Assembly (NCBI RefSeq): GCF_032884065.1
Contig: NC_088883.1
Coordinates: 27,479,355-27,543,354 of the forward strand
Direction: 5' to 3'
DNA length: 64,000 nt
DNA from: Artemia franciscana
Taxonomy: Eukaryota > Arthropoda > Branchiopoda > Anostraca > Artemiidae
In this document: positions 9,896 through 22,768 of the stretch, one piece after another
Numbering within the stretch: the stretch's first letter is position 1
How the letters are laid out: every line of letters starts with the position of its first letter
Position numbers and translations under genes: made by a program
The notes under the pieces: model-generated
What the model was told of the DNA's origin: nothing
The model's database searches: none
What the model saw: the letters and a program-made list of their open reading frames with translations, nothing else

Positions 9896-10740
9896 ATAGA
9901 AACAGTGAAAATTCAAGTTGTAGTCTAAGCCTATCTTGTCATTGTTACCTATTCAGTACTTATCCCAATAAGAACTTCCCTTTTTTGTACCCCCCCCCCT
10001 TATTTAGCTGGTTCTAGCCTGAAAGGTTAGGCCTATATTTGCCCATATTTTTCCACATGAAATAATGATTAAGTGGTAATTTTGCAGTTATCAACATAAT
10101 TTGGTTAGGACTAAGTGAATTCATCATTTGATGCCCTTTCTCATGTTTTTTCATAGCTTAATAATCATTTCTAGGGGAAATTCAATTTTGAGCCCTTAAT
10201 GAGGTTTTAAAAGGTAAAACAGCCAACAACAGGCCTAATCAATAGTTTCAAAATTTTGGAAGATGTGATAAATTTATAGGTATAGAGGTAAATTTTTTGC
10301 AATTCATATAATTGACTTACTGAGAAAGTGAACAAACCACTTAATGCCTTTTTTTTAATAATCACTTCTACTGCAAGTTCAAATTCAAACGCTTTTTGAC
10401 CTAACCTAAACTAACCTTATTTTAAATAATTTGGCACTGAGTAAATGTAATATTATTTTGTCAAAAATGACCAAGAAAATAGCACTGAGAAAACATATTA
10501 TTATTTTGTTGAAAATGATCAATAACTGATACTTTAATTGAAAATTCATCATTTTAAGAGCTCAAAGAGTGCTTAAACTTGGATTTGCAGTGGAAGCGAT
10601 TTTTATATTCTTAAAGAATATACAAGAAGACATTGAGTAGTATGTTCACTTTATTTGTAAGTCAATTATAAAACTGCAAAAAATTTACCAGTATAGATGT
10701 ATGAGCAGTCCACCACATAAGGAGACATGTTAAGAAAACA
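9896..10740. other. No gene seen
   Basis: AT-rich sequence with a C run at about 9990. Nothing recognised. Confidence 0.5.
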
Positions 10741-10953
10741 ATTCTTAATGATATACTATAATAATACTTCATAATATTCACAATAATCCTAGTTAATATA
10801 TTTTGCAATGGGAGAACCTTTATCTTCACTTCTTTCCTTGTTTTTCCAGTTTTTTTTAGAAAATTCATGAATTTCTTAGAATATATATATTAACATAGTA
10901 GCCTATATACCCACATTCCTAATGTGCAAATATATAACCTTCATTTGCATCAC

Positions 10954-11036
10954 AAATGAACTTTACCCCCACCCCCTTGATGTGTAAACATACACTTTGA
11001 TTTGGATATATCTAGCAGTGGGGGTAAAGTTCATTT
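10954..11036. repeat. Hairpin in LINE 3' end, copy 1
   Basis: 19-bp arms 'aaatgaactttacccccac' (10954-10972) and its complement (11018-11036), perfectly paired around a 45-nt loop. The same hairpin is at 11585-11667 and 12215-12297. Confidence 0.9.
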
Positions 11037-11584
11037 GGGTAAATTGCCTTAAATTGCAGCTTTGAGCAATCTAAGGATTTTTCCTTGTAGAAAATCCAGA
11101 GTTGATAATACATGACACATACTTCAATATGTACACTTGACTAGTGGTTTGATGTTGCTGATTCAAGTGCTTCCTAGTTATACTTCCATTCTTTTGTTGA
11201 CCGTTTGTTGTCAAGAGGGCTTTTAAAACTGTTTGTGGTTTGGGCAGCAATGGTATATGGCTGTAATTTGTTCCAGAGGTTGGCAACATGGTTGGTAAGA
11301 AAATGGGCGCATTGCCACCCATTTTGCTATAAAATATGCTATAATAATACTATATGCTATAATAATACTTCATAATATTCACAATAATCCTAGTTAATAT
11401 ATTTTGCAATGGGAGAACGTTTATCTTCACTTCTTTCCTTGTTTTTCCAGTTTTTTTTTAGAAAATTCATGAATTTCTTAGAACATATATATTAACATAG
11501 TAGCCTATATACCCACATTCCTAATGTGCAAATATATACCCAGAATTACATTCTGAATCTAAATATAACCTTCATTTGCATCAC

Positions 11585-11667
11585 AAATGAACTTTACCCC
11601 CACCCCCTTGATGTGTAAACATACACTTTGATTTGGATATATCTAGCAGTGGGGGTAAAGTTCATTT
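11585..11667. repeat. Hairpin in LINE 3' end, copy 2
   Basis: Same 19-bp perfect arms as copy 1 (11585-11603 and 11649-11667). Confidence 0.9.
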
Positions 11668-12214
11668 GGGTAAATTACCTTAAATTGCAGCTTTGAGCAA
11701 TCTAAGGATTTTTCCTTGTAGAAAATCCAGAGTTGATAATACATGACACATACTTCAATATGTACACTTGACTAGTGGTTTGATGTTGCTGATTCAAGTA
11801 CTTCCCAGTTATACTTCCATTCTTTTGTTGACCGTTTGTTGTCAAGAGAGTTTTTAAAACTGTTTGTGGTTTGGGCAGCAATGGTATATGGCTGTAATTT
11901 GTTCCAGAGGTTGGCAACATGGTTGGTCAGAAAATGGGAGCATTGCCACCCATTTTGCTATAAAATATGCTATAATGATACTATATGCTATAATAATACT
12001 TCATAATATTCACAATAATCCTAGTTAATATATTTTGCAATGGGAGAACCTTTATCTTCACTTCTTTCCTTGTTTTTCCAGTTTTTCTAAACAAATTCAT
12101 GAATTTCTTAGAACATATATATTAACATAGTAGCCTGTATACCCACCTTCCTAATTTGCAAATGTGTACCCAGAATTACATTCTGAATCTAAATATAACC
12201 TTCATTTGCATCAC

Positions 12215-12297
12215 AAATGAACTTTACCCCCACCCCCATGATGTGTAAATATACACTCTGATTTGGATATATCTAGCAGTGGGGGTAAAGTTCATTT
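12215..12297. repeat. Hairpin in LINE 3' end, copy 3
   Basis: Same 19-bp perfect arms (12215-12233 and 12279-12297). This copy is in the position directly after the ORF2 stop of the LINE. Confidence 0.9.
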
Positions 12298-12331
12298 GGG
12301 TAAATTACCTTAAATTACAGCTTGGAGCAAT

Positions 12332-14865
12332 CTAAGGATTTTTCCTTGTAGAAACTCCAGAGTTGATAATACATGACACATACTTGAATATGTACACTTG
12401 ACTAGTGGTTTGATGTTGCTGAAGTGCTTCCCAGTTATACTTCCATTCTTTTATTGACCATTTGTTGTCAAGATGGTTCTTAAAACTGTTTGTGGTTTGG
12501 GTAGCAATGGTATCTGGCAGTAATTTGTTCCAGAGGTTGGCAACATGGTTGGTCAGAAAATGGGCGCGTTGCTGCTTTGAGGAGAAATGCCTGGATAACT
12601 ACAAGTTATGTCCCCTTGTATGAGAGTCCTGAGATGCCTGAGGCCAGGGAGTGCCTTTGGATTAATAAGCTTATGAACCAGAATGGCATCACCCCTACTT
12701 CTATAAACCAGAGCTGGGAGTTTCAGCTTGCATAGCCTTGTAGGGTAAGGGAGTTCATGTAGTCCACTCACCATCTTAGTGGCTCTTCTCTGGACATCTT
12801 CAAGAATTTTAACATCTTTTTTGAAAAAGGGAGATGCAAGGACCATACCTGTCTTCAGCCTTTGCTGAACAAGTCCTTTGTACAAAAGGCTCTGAATTTT
12901 AGGAGAACTGGAGGAAATTATTCTTTTTATGAGCCCTAGTGATGAACTAGCTGATGCTGCTGTCTTCTTTGCCTGAGTGCTAAATTTAAGATGCTCATCA
13001 AAAATTACTCCTAGGTCATGTTCTTCCAACACAGGAGAAAGGGGCTGACCATAAAGAGAGTAATTTCTATTGATATTCTTGTGTCCAATGTGTAAAACAT
13101 GGTATTTTGACACATTGAAAGTGAGTAGCCAAGATTTCTCCCACATGCTAAGGAGATCAAAGTCTTTCTGAAGTTGGGAAGTATCCTCAAGAGTGCTAGC
13201 TGGACCAGTTACCTTGGAATCATCAGTATATACCATCATCTTGCTTTTAAGCGCTAGATGAGCATTGTTTATAAAAATATTGAACATGGTGGGGCCAAGC
13301 ACACTACCCTCTGGAACTTCACTGATAACAAGCTGAGAGGAGGAGAGGACAGGATTGCTATCTGCATTAAATAGTCTTACATGCTGAACATGATTCCTCA
13401 AGAAATTCAGAATCCATTTAAGAATTTTTTCCTCCTAACCAATAGATTGTAGCTTAAGCTCATGACTCCTATGACAGACTTTGTCAAATGCTTTTGAAAA
13501 ATCAAGAAGGATCGTGTCAACAGGGATTCCCAACTCCAGTAGTTTTGTAATATAGTCATATGACTCGAGTAGATTAGTATCAACTGATCTGTTGCTTCAG
13601 AAACCATGTTGAGAGCTGTTGAGAAGATGATTCTGATCAAGATGCTCAATAACTGGTTTGTTGACAATACGTTCTAGAAGCTTAACAACAACTGAGAATA
13701 CTAATAGGCCAGTAGTTTTCTGCAGAATATTTCCTTGCCTTTTTGTGAATGGGGGTGATATGTGCCACTTTCCACTCTTCAGGAAGCTTTGAGCTATCAA
13801 GAGATAGTCTGATGAGCTCTGAGAGTGGGTATGCTATTTCTGTTCTGCACTCATGCAAAAGACAGGGATGGAGGCCATCTGGCCTTGCAGATTTATTTAC
13901 ATTCAACAAAGCAAGCTGTTTCAAAACTGACTCCTTGGTTAGCTCTAGAGGTGGCATTGGTTGAGTAACAGCATATGAGGGAGGAGCTGGGAGCTGACTT
14001 GCAGTTTCTGATGTGAAAGCTGATGCAAACTGGTTATTTATAATCTTGGATTTAATAGCCGGGTCTGAAACTCTCTGATCATGATGGGTCAGACCAGGTA
14101 TGGAGTGTTTATTTTGACATTTAACAGAAGCATACTGCCAAAACAGCATGGGATTATTTTTTATATTTTCAGCTAACCTTTCTTCATGACTCTTCTTCAG
14201 TTGTTTGATGGAATTGGTGGCCTCATTCAATGCCTTTTGATACTTCTGATAGTTTGCAGCTGTTTTTTTTTTTTTTATTTTTTCCAGGTTCTATTCTTCC
14301 TGTTCAGAATTTTGCTAGTTAGATGAGTCATGAAGGGTAGTGTTTTTGCCTGTTTCCTCCAAAATGTTCTAGTGTGAGCTTTTTCAAAAACTAGCAAAAC
14401 AGCTTTGAATTTCTGCCAAGATTCTTCAGTGTCTGAAGTGACTATGGTATCCCAATCAAAGTCAGCAAGTCTCAGAGATATGCTTATTATCAATAATTTT
14501 GTGTTGTTTAGGAAGAGGTTGAGCAGTAGCAGCCAAGCGCAATTCTGTGAGAATAGCAGCATGATCACTGTTGCCAATAGGGGCAAGAAATCCAGTTTTA
14601 GTCCACAAATCTAGATTATTAAGAATAACTAGGTCCAGTATGTTAGATGTTTGACCATCTCTGTACTGTGTAGGTTGGTCAACAGTTTGGAACAGCAAAT
14701 GTTCAGACAGGCAAGTAAGAAATGGAGATTCCAGTTCTTTGGCTGAGAAACCAGAACCATCAACCCAATCATAATAAAGAATATTGAAGTCACCAAGAAT
14801 CACCACATGTTGGTTACAAGAGTCCTTGATAATATCAGAAATAATATTAGCAAGATACTGATTAG
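12332..14865 (-). pseudogene. CR1/Jockey-like LINE ORF2 (endonuclease end plus reverse transcriptase), frameshifted
   Basis: From the upstream end: the apurinic-type endonuclease C-terminus ('VVILGDFNILYYDW', then 'TSNILDLVILNN' and 'IGNSDHAAILTEL', the last giving the catalytic SDH), a linker, then RT blocks 'KVAHITPIHKKARK', 'ENYWPISILSCC', 'SEVPEGSVLGPTMFNIFIN' and 'MMVYTDDSKVTG'. The active-site box is YTDD; YADD is usual. The C-terminal region has 'EEHDLGVIFDEHLKFS' and 'VQRRATKMVSGL', then (after another frameshift near 12555) 'HVANLWNKLLPDTIATQTTN' to the stop at 12332. At least five frame breaks and a poly-T run at 14263 show it is not active. The 5' half, including the start of the endonuclease, is missing. 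Confidence 0.9.
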
Positions 14866-14936
14866 TTTTGTTGAATATAACTAAAACATTTAGTTTTATT
14901 CAACAAAACTGAATGTTTAGTTTTGTTCCAAATGCT

Positions 14937-14981
14937 CTAAACTGGAAACTATGGTGCAAAGCAGCATAGTTTCCAGTTTAG
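14937..14981. repeat. Hairpin 'aaactggaaactatg'
   Basis: 'taaactggaaactatg' pairs exactly with 'catagtttccagttta' around a short loop. It lies between the truncated LINE 5' end and the foldback element at 15045. Confidence 0.8.
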
Positions 14982-15044
14982 ATCATTTAAAAATGCTAAT
15001 TCTAGAAGAGCATCCATTTCTGGTTGACCCTCCTCCATGGGGCA

Positions 15045-15310
15045 AACTAAAAAAGTGTAAAGTGGGCTTGCTTACATGTAACATTACCTATAGAGCAAAG
15101 CATATTAGTCCATGAGCCTCATGGGCATGCAGGGTGAGGTCTATATTCTATATTTATTTAATAAACCTTGTTTAAGGTTTTTTTTTAGTTTTATCACTCT
15201 TTGTTTAATACAGACCTTGCCCTGCTGCCTGCATGGCTCATGGACTAATACACTTTGCTCTATAGGTAATGTTACCTGTAAGCAAGCCCACTTTACGCAT
15301 TTTTAGTCTC
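15045..15310. mobile_element. Foldback element, arms about 105 bp
   Basis: Left arm 15045-15150 ('gtaaagtgggcttgcttaca', 'acctatagagcaaag', 'attagtccatgagcc') pairs with right arm 15205-15305 with few mismatches. The spacer of about 55 bp is AT-rich. It is a different family from FB1. Its insertion site or target duplication is not clear. Confidence 0.75.
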
Positions 15311-16520
15311 ATTGAAGGGGATTTTAGAAAGCTAAAAAATAGATGTGCTTAACTAATAGTGGCAAAGAAACAATGTACAATCATCAGAATCTTGCTATAT
15401 GCAGTAATACGCACTTTACATCACTTGGAACAAAACTAAACATCTACCTTCATTTGTATGCATGCAAGCTATATAGGATGTATGAGATACATTTTGGAAA
15501 CAGTGTAAAGAACTAAGTTGGAACTATCAGGTTATGAGGAGGGTATGTTCTGCTAGACCAAAAACACACTTAAAAAAGCCCATAGACTAGGGTATAAAGT
15601 AGAAACTTTCATGAAAACTTTAGGGCTACTATTATTGCTTCTTCTGCTCTTACAATTGAACCAAATGAATAGCATAGATACAATTTTCTGTGAAGTTTAT
15701 TAAGTTTCTTTTGCAGGAAAACTTGAGCATATGTAAAACTAAATTAAACAGTACTGTCTGCATCCAGATTTTTTAATTGATGTATGTTATCTGAAATTGT
15801 TGAAACTTTTCTTCAACATATAAAAAGTAAGCCAAACTAGATTCTTAAAAAAAATTAAAATATTTGCAATTCCTTTGCAATGAAAATAGCTATGTCAATA
15901 AAAAAACAACATGAATAAATTAAAACAAAATTCCATAAAACGAGTTTTTAAAGAAAAGTAGAGAGCTACATGAAGCCAAAAATAAGCAGAAATAAAGTAC
16001 AATAATTTTCCAACCATAAATCTACCAAAAAATAACCATAAATAAATAAATGAAACCCAAAACAAGCAGAAATTACTACTATTAACTGAGAAAATAATTT
16101 TTACTTTGCTCAAAACAGAATAATATAAATCTTTTAACTTTATTAACATTAATTCACCCAAAGCTATTAAGACTAATGAGGAAATATCAGTATATGTATA
16201 TTAAATTGGAAATGCGCATTCATTTGTTGTTTTGTTCAATAATCCAGGTTATGATGTTGTTTATAAATCTTTTAATTTGATATTATGGGAAATATGAACA
16301 ATCAGCTAGTAATAATAATTTTTTTCAGTAAAGTGCAAATTATGTTCTGGTTTTATTAGTTTAGCATTAGTATTAAAGTATTTTATTAGTTAATTAATCA
16401 ATAGTTACATTAAATTGAAAGCCTTACAGTAGGAATATCAATATATAGAATGTTCAAATGCATAATGTTTCTTGCAAAAATTGAAACAACTGTGGACATA
16501 TCAAGATGGTTTATGAGGGA
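15311..16520. other. No gene seen
   Basis: AT-rich sequence. The minus ORF at 15895-16161 is low-complexity hydrophobic and has no recognisable motif. Confidence 0.5.
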
Positions 16521-16523
16521 TCA

Positions 16524-17410
16524 AACAGTTCGTGGTAACAAACTGTAGTAAGGAGCAACCCGGCTCAATAGTAACCGAAACTCTAAAAAACAGAATTTTG
16601 ATACCAATAGTTACATCAAAAGAATCACATTTTAATGGTGATTTTAAATATATAACTTTCATCAAGATTAGTCTTACTCATCAAAAGTTACGAGCCTGAG
16701 AAAATTTGCCTTGTTTTAGAACATAGGGGGAAACACCCTCTAAAAGTCATACGATCTTAACGAAAATCACACCATCGGATTCAGCGTATCAGAGAACCTA
16801 ATTGTAGATGTTTCAAGCCCCTATCTACAAAAATGTGGAATTTCGCATTTTTTGCCAGAAGACAGATCAGGGATGCGTGTTAATTTTTTTTTTTTTTAAT
16901 TGTTTTTTCCCCAGGGTGATCGTATCGACTCAGTGGTCCTAGATTGTCGTGAAAGGGCTCATTCTAATGGAAATTAAAAGTTCTAGTGCCCTTTTTAGGC
17001 TACCAAAAAAATTGGAGGGCACCTAGGGCCCTTCCCACGCTCATTTTTTCCCCAAAGTCACCAGATCAAAATTCAGAGATAACTATTTTATTCACCATAG
17101 TGAAAAACCTAATAAATATGTCTTTGGGGACGACTTCCTCCCCCGCAGTCCCCGTGGGAGGGGCTGCAAGTTACAAACTTTGACCTGTGTTTACATATAG
17201 TAATGGTTACTGGAAAGTGTACATACGTTTTCAGGGAGATTTTTTGGTTTGGGGGGGGGGGTATTTGGGGGGATCTTTCCATAGAGGAACTTCTCATGAG
17301 GGAAGAGACTTTCAATAGAGGGGGCGCAGGATTTTCTAGCATTATTAAAAGAAAACAATGAACAAATAAATATGAAAAGTTTTTTCTACTTAAAGTGAGA
17401 AGCAGCATTA
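16524..17410 (+). repeat. Dispersed repeat family R1
   Basis: It begins 'caaacagttcgtggtaac', continues with 'gagcaacccggctcaatagt', 'ttgccagaagacag', 'attggagggcacctagg', and ends near 'ggcgcaggattttctagcat'. An almost full second copy is at 63130-63870 and the 5' third is inverted at 27290-27600. Any reading frame is broken. Possibly a non-autonomous DNA transposon; unclassified. Confidence 0.75.
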
Positions 17411-18118
17411 AAACTTAAAACGAACAGAAATTATTACGCATAAGAGGGGTTTACCTCCTCGTAATACCTCGCTCTTTACGCTGAAGTATTTTTAGTAATT
17501 TCAACTATTTATTCTACGGCCTTTGTGATTCAGGGGTCATTCTTAAGGAATTGGGACAAAATCTAAGCTTTACTGTAAAGAGCAAGGTATCGACGAGGGG
17601 TGAGCCTCCTCATATATGCAATAAAAACATACGAATATAGAAGTTCGCTACGTAATTTAAAAAACTTGGAGGGCAACTAGGCCTCCTCCCTCGCTCCTAT
17701 TTTCTCAAAATCTTCCGATTAAAACTATGAAAAAGCCATTTAGCCCAAAAAATTAACATGCAAATTTCGTTTTAATTATTCATCTGCGGAGAGCCAAGAT
17801 CAAAACATGCATTAATTCAAAAACGTCCAGAAATTAAACATAAAAAACAAGTTTTTTTAAATGAAAGCAATGAGCAACATTAAAACTTAAAACGAACAGA
17901 AATTACTCAGTATATGAAAGGGGCTTTTCCTCCTCAACGCCCCGCTCTTTACGCTAAAGTTTTGTACTGTTTTAAAATGTAGATTTAAGAGGAAGAGTCA
18001 AACTTTAGCGTAAAGAGCGGGGCGTTGAGGAGGAAAAGCCCCTTTCATATACTGAGTAATTTTTGTTCGTTTTAAGTTTTAATGTTGCTCCTTGCTTTCA
18101 TTTAAAAAAACTGTTTTT
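17384..18118. mobile_element. Composite foldback region (FB1), including a 270-bp palindrome
   Basis: Arm sequence 'cattaaaacttaaaacgaac' starts at about 17408. The best-preserved structure is 17846-18118, where arms of about 130 bp ('aatgagcaacattaaaac', 'gaaaggggcttttcctcctc', 'ctctttacgctaaag') pair almost perfectly around about 30 bp. 17620-17830 is the inverse of 9119-9415. Confidence 0.8.
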
Positions 18119-19475
18119 TTTATATTTAATTTCAAGTAAGAGCTGGGCTGTTGAAACACTGTAAAACATCTTCCAGTTTCTTAGGTTAAACCTAAGTTTT
18201 ATTGTTAACCTTTATTGTACCTTAAAATTAATTAAAATGTCTTATTAAAATAGCAGAACTATTAAAATAATTAGCTATTAAAAATACTATTAAAATAAAA
18301 TAATTATTAAAAATAATTAAAATAGAAAAATTAGTAAAACATCTTAAAATTTTTTGACTGCTGAAGGAGTAGAACATGTTTTTGACTGTAATAAAAAAAT
18401 TTGGCTAAGCATTGCTTGAAACGATTGTTTTAGTTTTTGTATTTATAGGTACTTTGTTTTTCTACTCTGCAGTTTAAAACTAGAGTACTGTATCCAAGTG
18501 GTGTTGACAGTGTCTTGTCATATGTTTCTTGAGAGGTATTCAGCCAATTCTGAGAGGTAACTATGAACTAAGATCAAGTTTCAAATATGGCTGAGCCTGT
18601 TAACTTTTTTGAGACTTGTGCTGTTAAAAATGGTAAGTTTTACAATTAAATACTTGGTAACTGAATAAAAGGAAAGCTATGTTGCTTTGGTATTTTTCTC
18701 TTTTTTCCAGAAATGATTTTCTGAACAATTCCAGGAAAATTGTAACAATCACCATCAAGCTTGAATAGTGCATAATATGTTTGGAGCTCCAGCTTGATAA
18801 TGTTGCATTTTTTATAAAAGAGTTTTGGACAGTAATGTGTCCCCTATCATGTTCTAATCTAGAGCTAGTAAAGTAAATTGAGTATTCTTGGAAAAAAGTT
18901 GTTGAAAACCAAATGAAACAGTGTTTTTTTTTAAATAATGTTTATTATCTTGTTTTAAATTATTAATAGAAATTGAGAAGTGAAAGCCCATTAGATTCAA
19001 CGAATATAAAACTGAACCTGAAAACTTACTTAACCAAATTTAAATCCATGGAAACACAACTGTGCAAAACTCAATTTCAAATCTGGAATGATGCATCCAA
19101 GTTGGGTGGGTGAGTTGCGTGGAATTGCACCCAACTCACTACAAATATTCAGCTTCTGTAGAATCAAGCCCTAATGATACTAGACCTGTAATGATAGATA
19201 TGTAATGATACTAGATATGTAATGTAATGATATGTAATGATACTAGATTCAGTAATAATACTGAAGAGAAACAATTAGCAGACGAAAATAGTCTTTAAAA
19301 AAAAGATACAACAGACACTACAGAAAAAAAGATACAAAGACACTACAGCTACTTAAAGCTACTTAAAAAGATACAAAGACACTACATAAAACAGATGTAA
19401 GATCAATGCCTTATATACCTTTTAAGAACCAGAAACATATTGGTGCTTTGGTGTAAATAATTTTTAATTATTTAC
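18119..19475. other. No gene seen
   Basis: AT-rich. Short direct repeats around 19180-19250 ('gtaatgatactaga') and 19310-19390 ('agatacaaagacactac'). No coding region is supported. Confidence 0.5.
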
Positions 19476-21785
19476 ATTTTTATGGCACTTGGTATTTACC
19501 AAGTGACATATAGCAATTGTAAATTCTTTCGGTCTGTCTGTCAGTCTGTCTGTCCTGGTTTTGCTAGTTTAGGCACTTCCAGATAAGCTAGGACGATAAA
19601 ATTTGGCAGGCGTATCAGGGACCAGACCATATTAAATTAGCATTAGTCGTTTCCCCGGTCCAACCATTTGGGGGGGGGGCGGTTAATTTGGAAAAATTAG
19701 AAAATATGAGGTATTTTTAACTTACGAACGGGTAATCGGATCTTAATGAAATTTGATATATAGAAGAATATAGTGTCTCAGAGCTCTTATTTTAAATCCC
19801 GATCGGATCCTGTGGCATTGGGGGAGTTGGAGGGGGAAACCTAAAATCTTGGAAAACGCTTAGAGTAGAGGGATCGGGATGAAGCTAGGTGTGAAAAATA
19901 AGCAAAAGTCCTAGATACGTTATTAACATAGCCGTAACGGATCCGCTCTCTCTGGGGGAGTTGGGAGGGGGGGTTAATTCTGAAGAACTAGAAAAAATGA
20001 GGTATTTTTAACTTACGAACGGGTGATCAGATCTTAATGAAATTTGATATTTAGAAGGATATCGTGTCTCAGAGCTTTTATTTTTAATTCTGACCGTATC
20101 TGGTGACATTAGGGGGAGTTGGAGGGGGAAACCTAAAATCTTGGGAAACGCTTAGAATGGAGAGGTCAGGATGAAACTTGGTGGGAATAATAAGCACAAG
20201 TCTTAGAAACGTGATTGACATACCCGTACCGGATCCGCTCTCTTTTGGGGAGTTGTGGGGGGGGGGGTAAAAATGAGAAAAAATGAGGTATTTATATCTT
20301 GTGAACGGGTGATCAGATCTTAATGAAAGAGCTCTTATTTTAAATCCCGATCAGACCCGGTGACATTGGGGGGAATTGGAGGGGGGGGACCGAAAATCTT
20401 AGAAAACGTTAAAATTGAGGTAGCTTTATCTTACGAATGGGTGATCGGATGTTAATGAAACTTGATATATAGAAAGATCTTATATCTCAGCTGCTCTATT
20501 TTCAATTCAAATCGGATCTGGGGACATAGGGGGCTGGAGAGGGGAAACAGAAATCTTGGAAACCGGAAATCTTGGAAAATGCTTAGATTGGAGAGATCGG
20601 GATGAAACTTGATGGGAAAAATCAGCACAAGTTTTAGATATGTGATTAACATAATTGGAACGGATCCGCTCTCTTTGGGAGAGTTAGGGGGGATTTTCAG
20701 TGCTTTGGCGAGTTTAGTGCTTCTGGACGTGCTAGGACGATTAAAATTGGTAGACGTTTCAGGGACCTGCACAAATTGACTTGATAACAGTCGTTTCCCC
20801 GATTCGACCTCCTGGACGGCTGGAGGGAGAGGAAAAATTGAAAAAATGAGGTATTTTTAACTTACAAATCGGTGATCGGATCTGAATGAAATTTGATATT
20901 TAGAAGGATCTTGTGCTTCAAAGCTATTATTTTAAACCCCGCCCAGATCCGGTGGCATTGGAGGGGGAAACGGGAAATCTTGGAAAACGCTTAGAGTTGA
21001 GAGATCGGGATGAAACTTGGTGGGAAGGATAAAAAAAAGTCCTAGATACGTGATTGACATAACCAGGCTGAATCTACTCTCTTTGGGGGATTGGCGGGGG
21101 TGTAAATTCGGACAAATTAGAAAAATTAGAAAAATTGAGGTATTTTTAACTTAAGAACAGGTGACTGGATCTTAATGAAATTTGATATTTAGATGGAACT
21201 CATGTTTCAGAGCTCTTATTTCGAATCCCGACCAGAACTGGTGACATTGAAGGGAGTCGGAGGGGAAGCCGGAAATCTTGGAAAACGCTTAGAGTGGAGA
21301 GATCGGGATGAAACTTGGTTGGTAGAATAAGCAAATGTCGTAGATACGTGACTGATGTAACCGTACAGGATTCGCTCTCTTTGGGGGAGTTAGGGGGGTC
21401 CAGTGCTTTGGCTAGTTTGATGCTTCTGGACATGCTAGGACAATGAAAATTGGTAGGCGTGTCAAAAACCTTCACAAATTGACTTGGTAAAGTCGTTTTC
21501 CCCTTTTAACCATCTGGGGGCTGAAGGGAGAGGAAATATTAGAAAAAATGAGGTATTTTTAACTTACGAGTGGGTGATCGGATCTTAATGAATTTTGATA
21601 TTTAGAAGGACCTCGTGTCTCAGAGCTCTTATTTTAAATCCCGACTGACATTAAGCCTCTGATTTTCCTTTTAAATCAATCCTTTGATTCTTAGAATTTT
21701 GCTAGAGCTCATGCCATATAGCTCTTGGCTCTTCAGACCTCGTCACAAGTGCCATATGAGCTCTTAGCTCTTGTTATTGGTTATT
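19476..21785 (+). repeat. Element with internal ~290-bp tandem repeat, copy A
   Basis: The monomer contains 'ggtatttttaacttacgaac', 'cggatcttaatgaaatttga', 'cgtgtctcagagctcttatt', 'aaatcttggaaaacgctta' and 'gggatgaaacttggtggga'. Copies start near 19720, 20010, 20290, 20850, 21140 and 21550. The left end is 'atggcacttggtatttacca' and the right end 'cacaagtgccatatgagctc'. The short inverted words 'atggcacttg' and 'caagtgccat' suggest element boundaries. Copy B is at 39950-42770. Confidence 0.8.
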
Positions 21786-21814
21786 TTGTTTGATTTTTAG
21801 TCCTCAGTTTTATA

Positions 21815-22768
21815 AATTATGAGTAAGAGTTCGATTCTATTGATAGAAGAGCTACAGCAAAAGTCTTATCCTTATATGGTATACCAGACAAATACATTAA
21901 AGTGATTAGTGCTATGTAAGGGAATAACACTGCTGCAGTTAACATAGGAAATGAGTTTAGCAGCTGGTTTTGCATTAAATCAGGAGTTAAGCAGGGCTGT
22001 GCTCTATCCCCCTTTATATGGATCATTTTGATGGACTTTTTCTAAAGGAGAACAGGAAAGGCAATGGGAGACCATGAATCAAATAAGGAGGAAAAACTCT
22101 CCTGGACTTTGATTATGCTTGCATCCTAGATGAAAGTGTGAGCAAAATAGATGAACTTTTATAGGTTTTCCAAGTGAAGGGTGCTAGAATAGGTTTGAAA
22201 ATTAATGTTAAGAAGACTAAGTCACTAAGGCTAGGAACATGTGAAGATGAAAACATGACATTGTGTAACATAAATATTGATCAGGTGGGCAGCTTCACTT
22301 ACCTTGGTAGTATTATTAGTAAAGACAGTGGGAGCAGTGAAGACGTTAAAAGTAGAATAGCCAAGACTAAGGGTGTTTTTGCAAAGTTGAAAAAAAAGTT
22401 TTGAAGAATGGAAGATAAGTCTGCAAACCTAGAATAGAATATTGGAAGGTACAGTAATGACAATGGTCAAATATGGCTCTGAAGCATGGGCGCTCCAAAA
22501 AGTGGATGAAGATTTACTAGACATTTTCCAGAGAAATTGCCTTCCGATTATTCTGGGTACCCGACTGACTGTATTGACTTGACTGAGGGCAAGGAAACGT
22601 TCTGGTGATGAAGGATTACAGATTGGCCAAGATTGTTGTTTTCGGCCAACCATCTAGGGCTAAACGAAAAGCAGGTGGTCATCTTCTGGGGTTGAAGGAT
22701 ATCATAAAGATAGATTTAAAGGAAATGGGAACTTCCTGGAAGGGTGTAAAGACAGAGGCTTTGAATAA
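21815..22768 (+). pseudogene. RTE-type LINE fragment (reverse transcriptase to 3' region)
   Basis: The translation contains 'AKVLSLYGIPDKYIKVISAM', 'SSWFCIKSGVKQGC' with 'ALSPFIWIILMDF', then 'GARIGLKINVKKTKSL' and 'QVGSFTYLGSIISKDSGSSE'. The YADD box is lost ('DFDYACILDES' stands where it is expected). Stop codons and a deletion near 22585 break the frame. It ends within 'EMGTSWKGVKTEALNK', where it is joined directly to a second LINE. Confidence 0.85.

Larger units (their letters stand above)
10741..12552 (-). repeat. LINE 3' end in three tandem copies, period about 630 bp
   Basis: Three direct copies each contain, on the minus strand, the last 60-70 codons of the LINE ORF2 (with 'TTSQVYILKYVSCIINSG' and 'STRKNP' before the stop), then a 3' untranslated region. 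Anchors: 'cttcataatattcacaataa' at 10768, 11369 and 11999. The copy next to the reverse transcriptase (11940-12552) is the natural 3' end. The two beyond it are extra. The outermost copy has lost about 30 bp just before its hairpin. Confidence 0.85.

Noticed and set aside
18587-18634. ATG in good context followed by a perfect donor 'aatg|gtaagt', looking like a first coding exon
   Set aside because: The frame hits TAA after five codons (Met-Ala-Glu-Pro-Val), so it cannot be coding as read.
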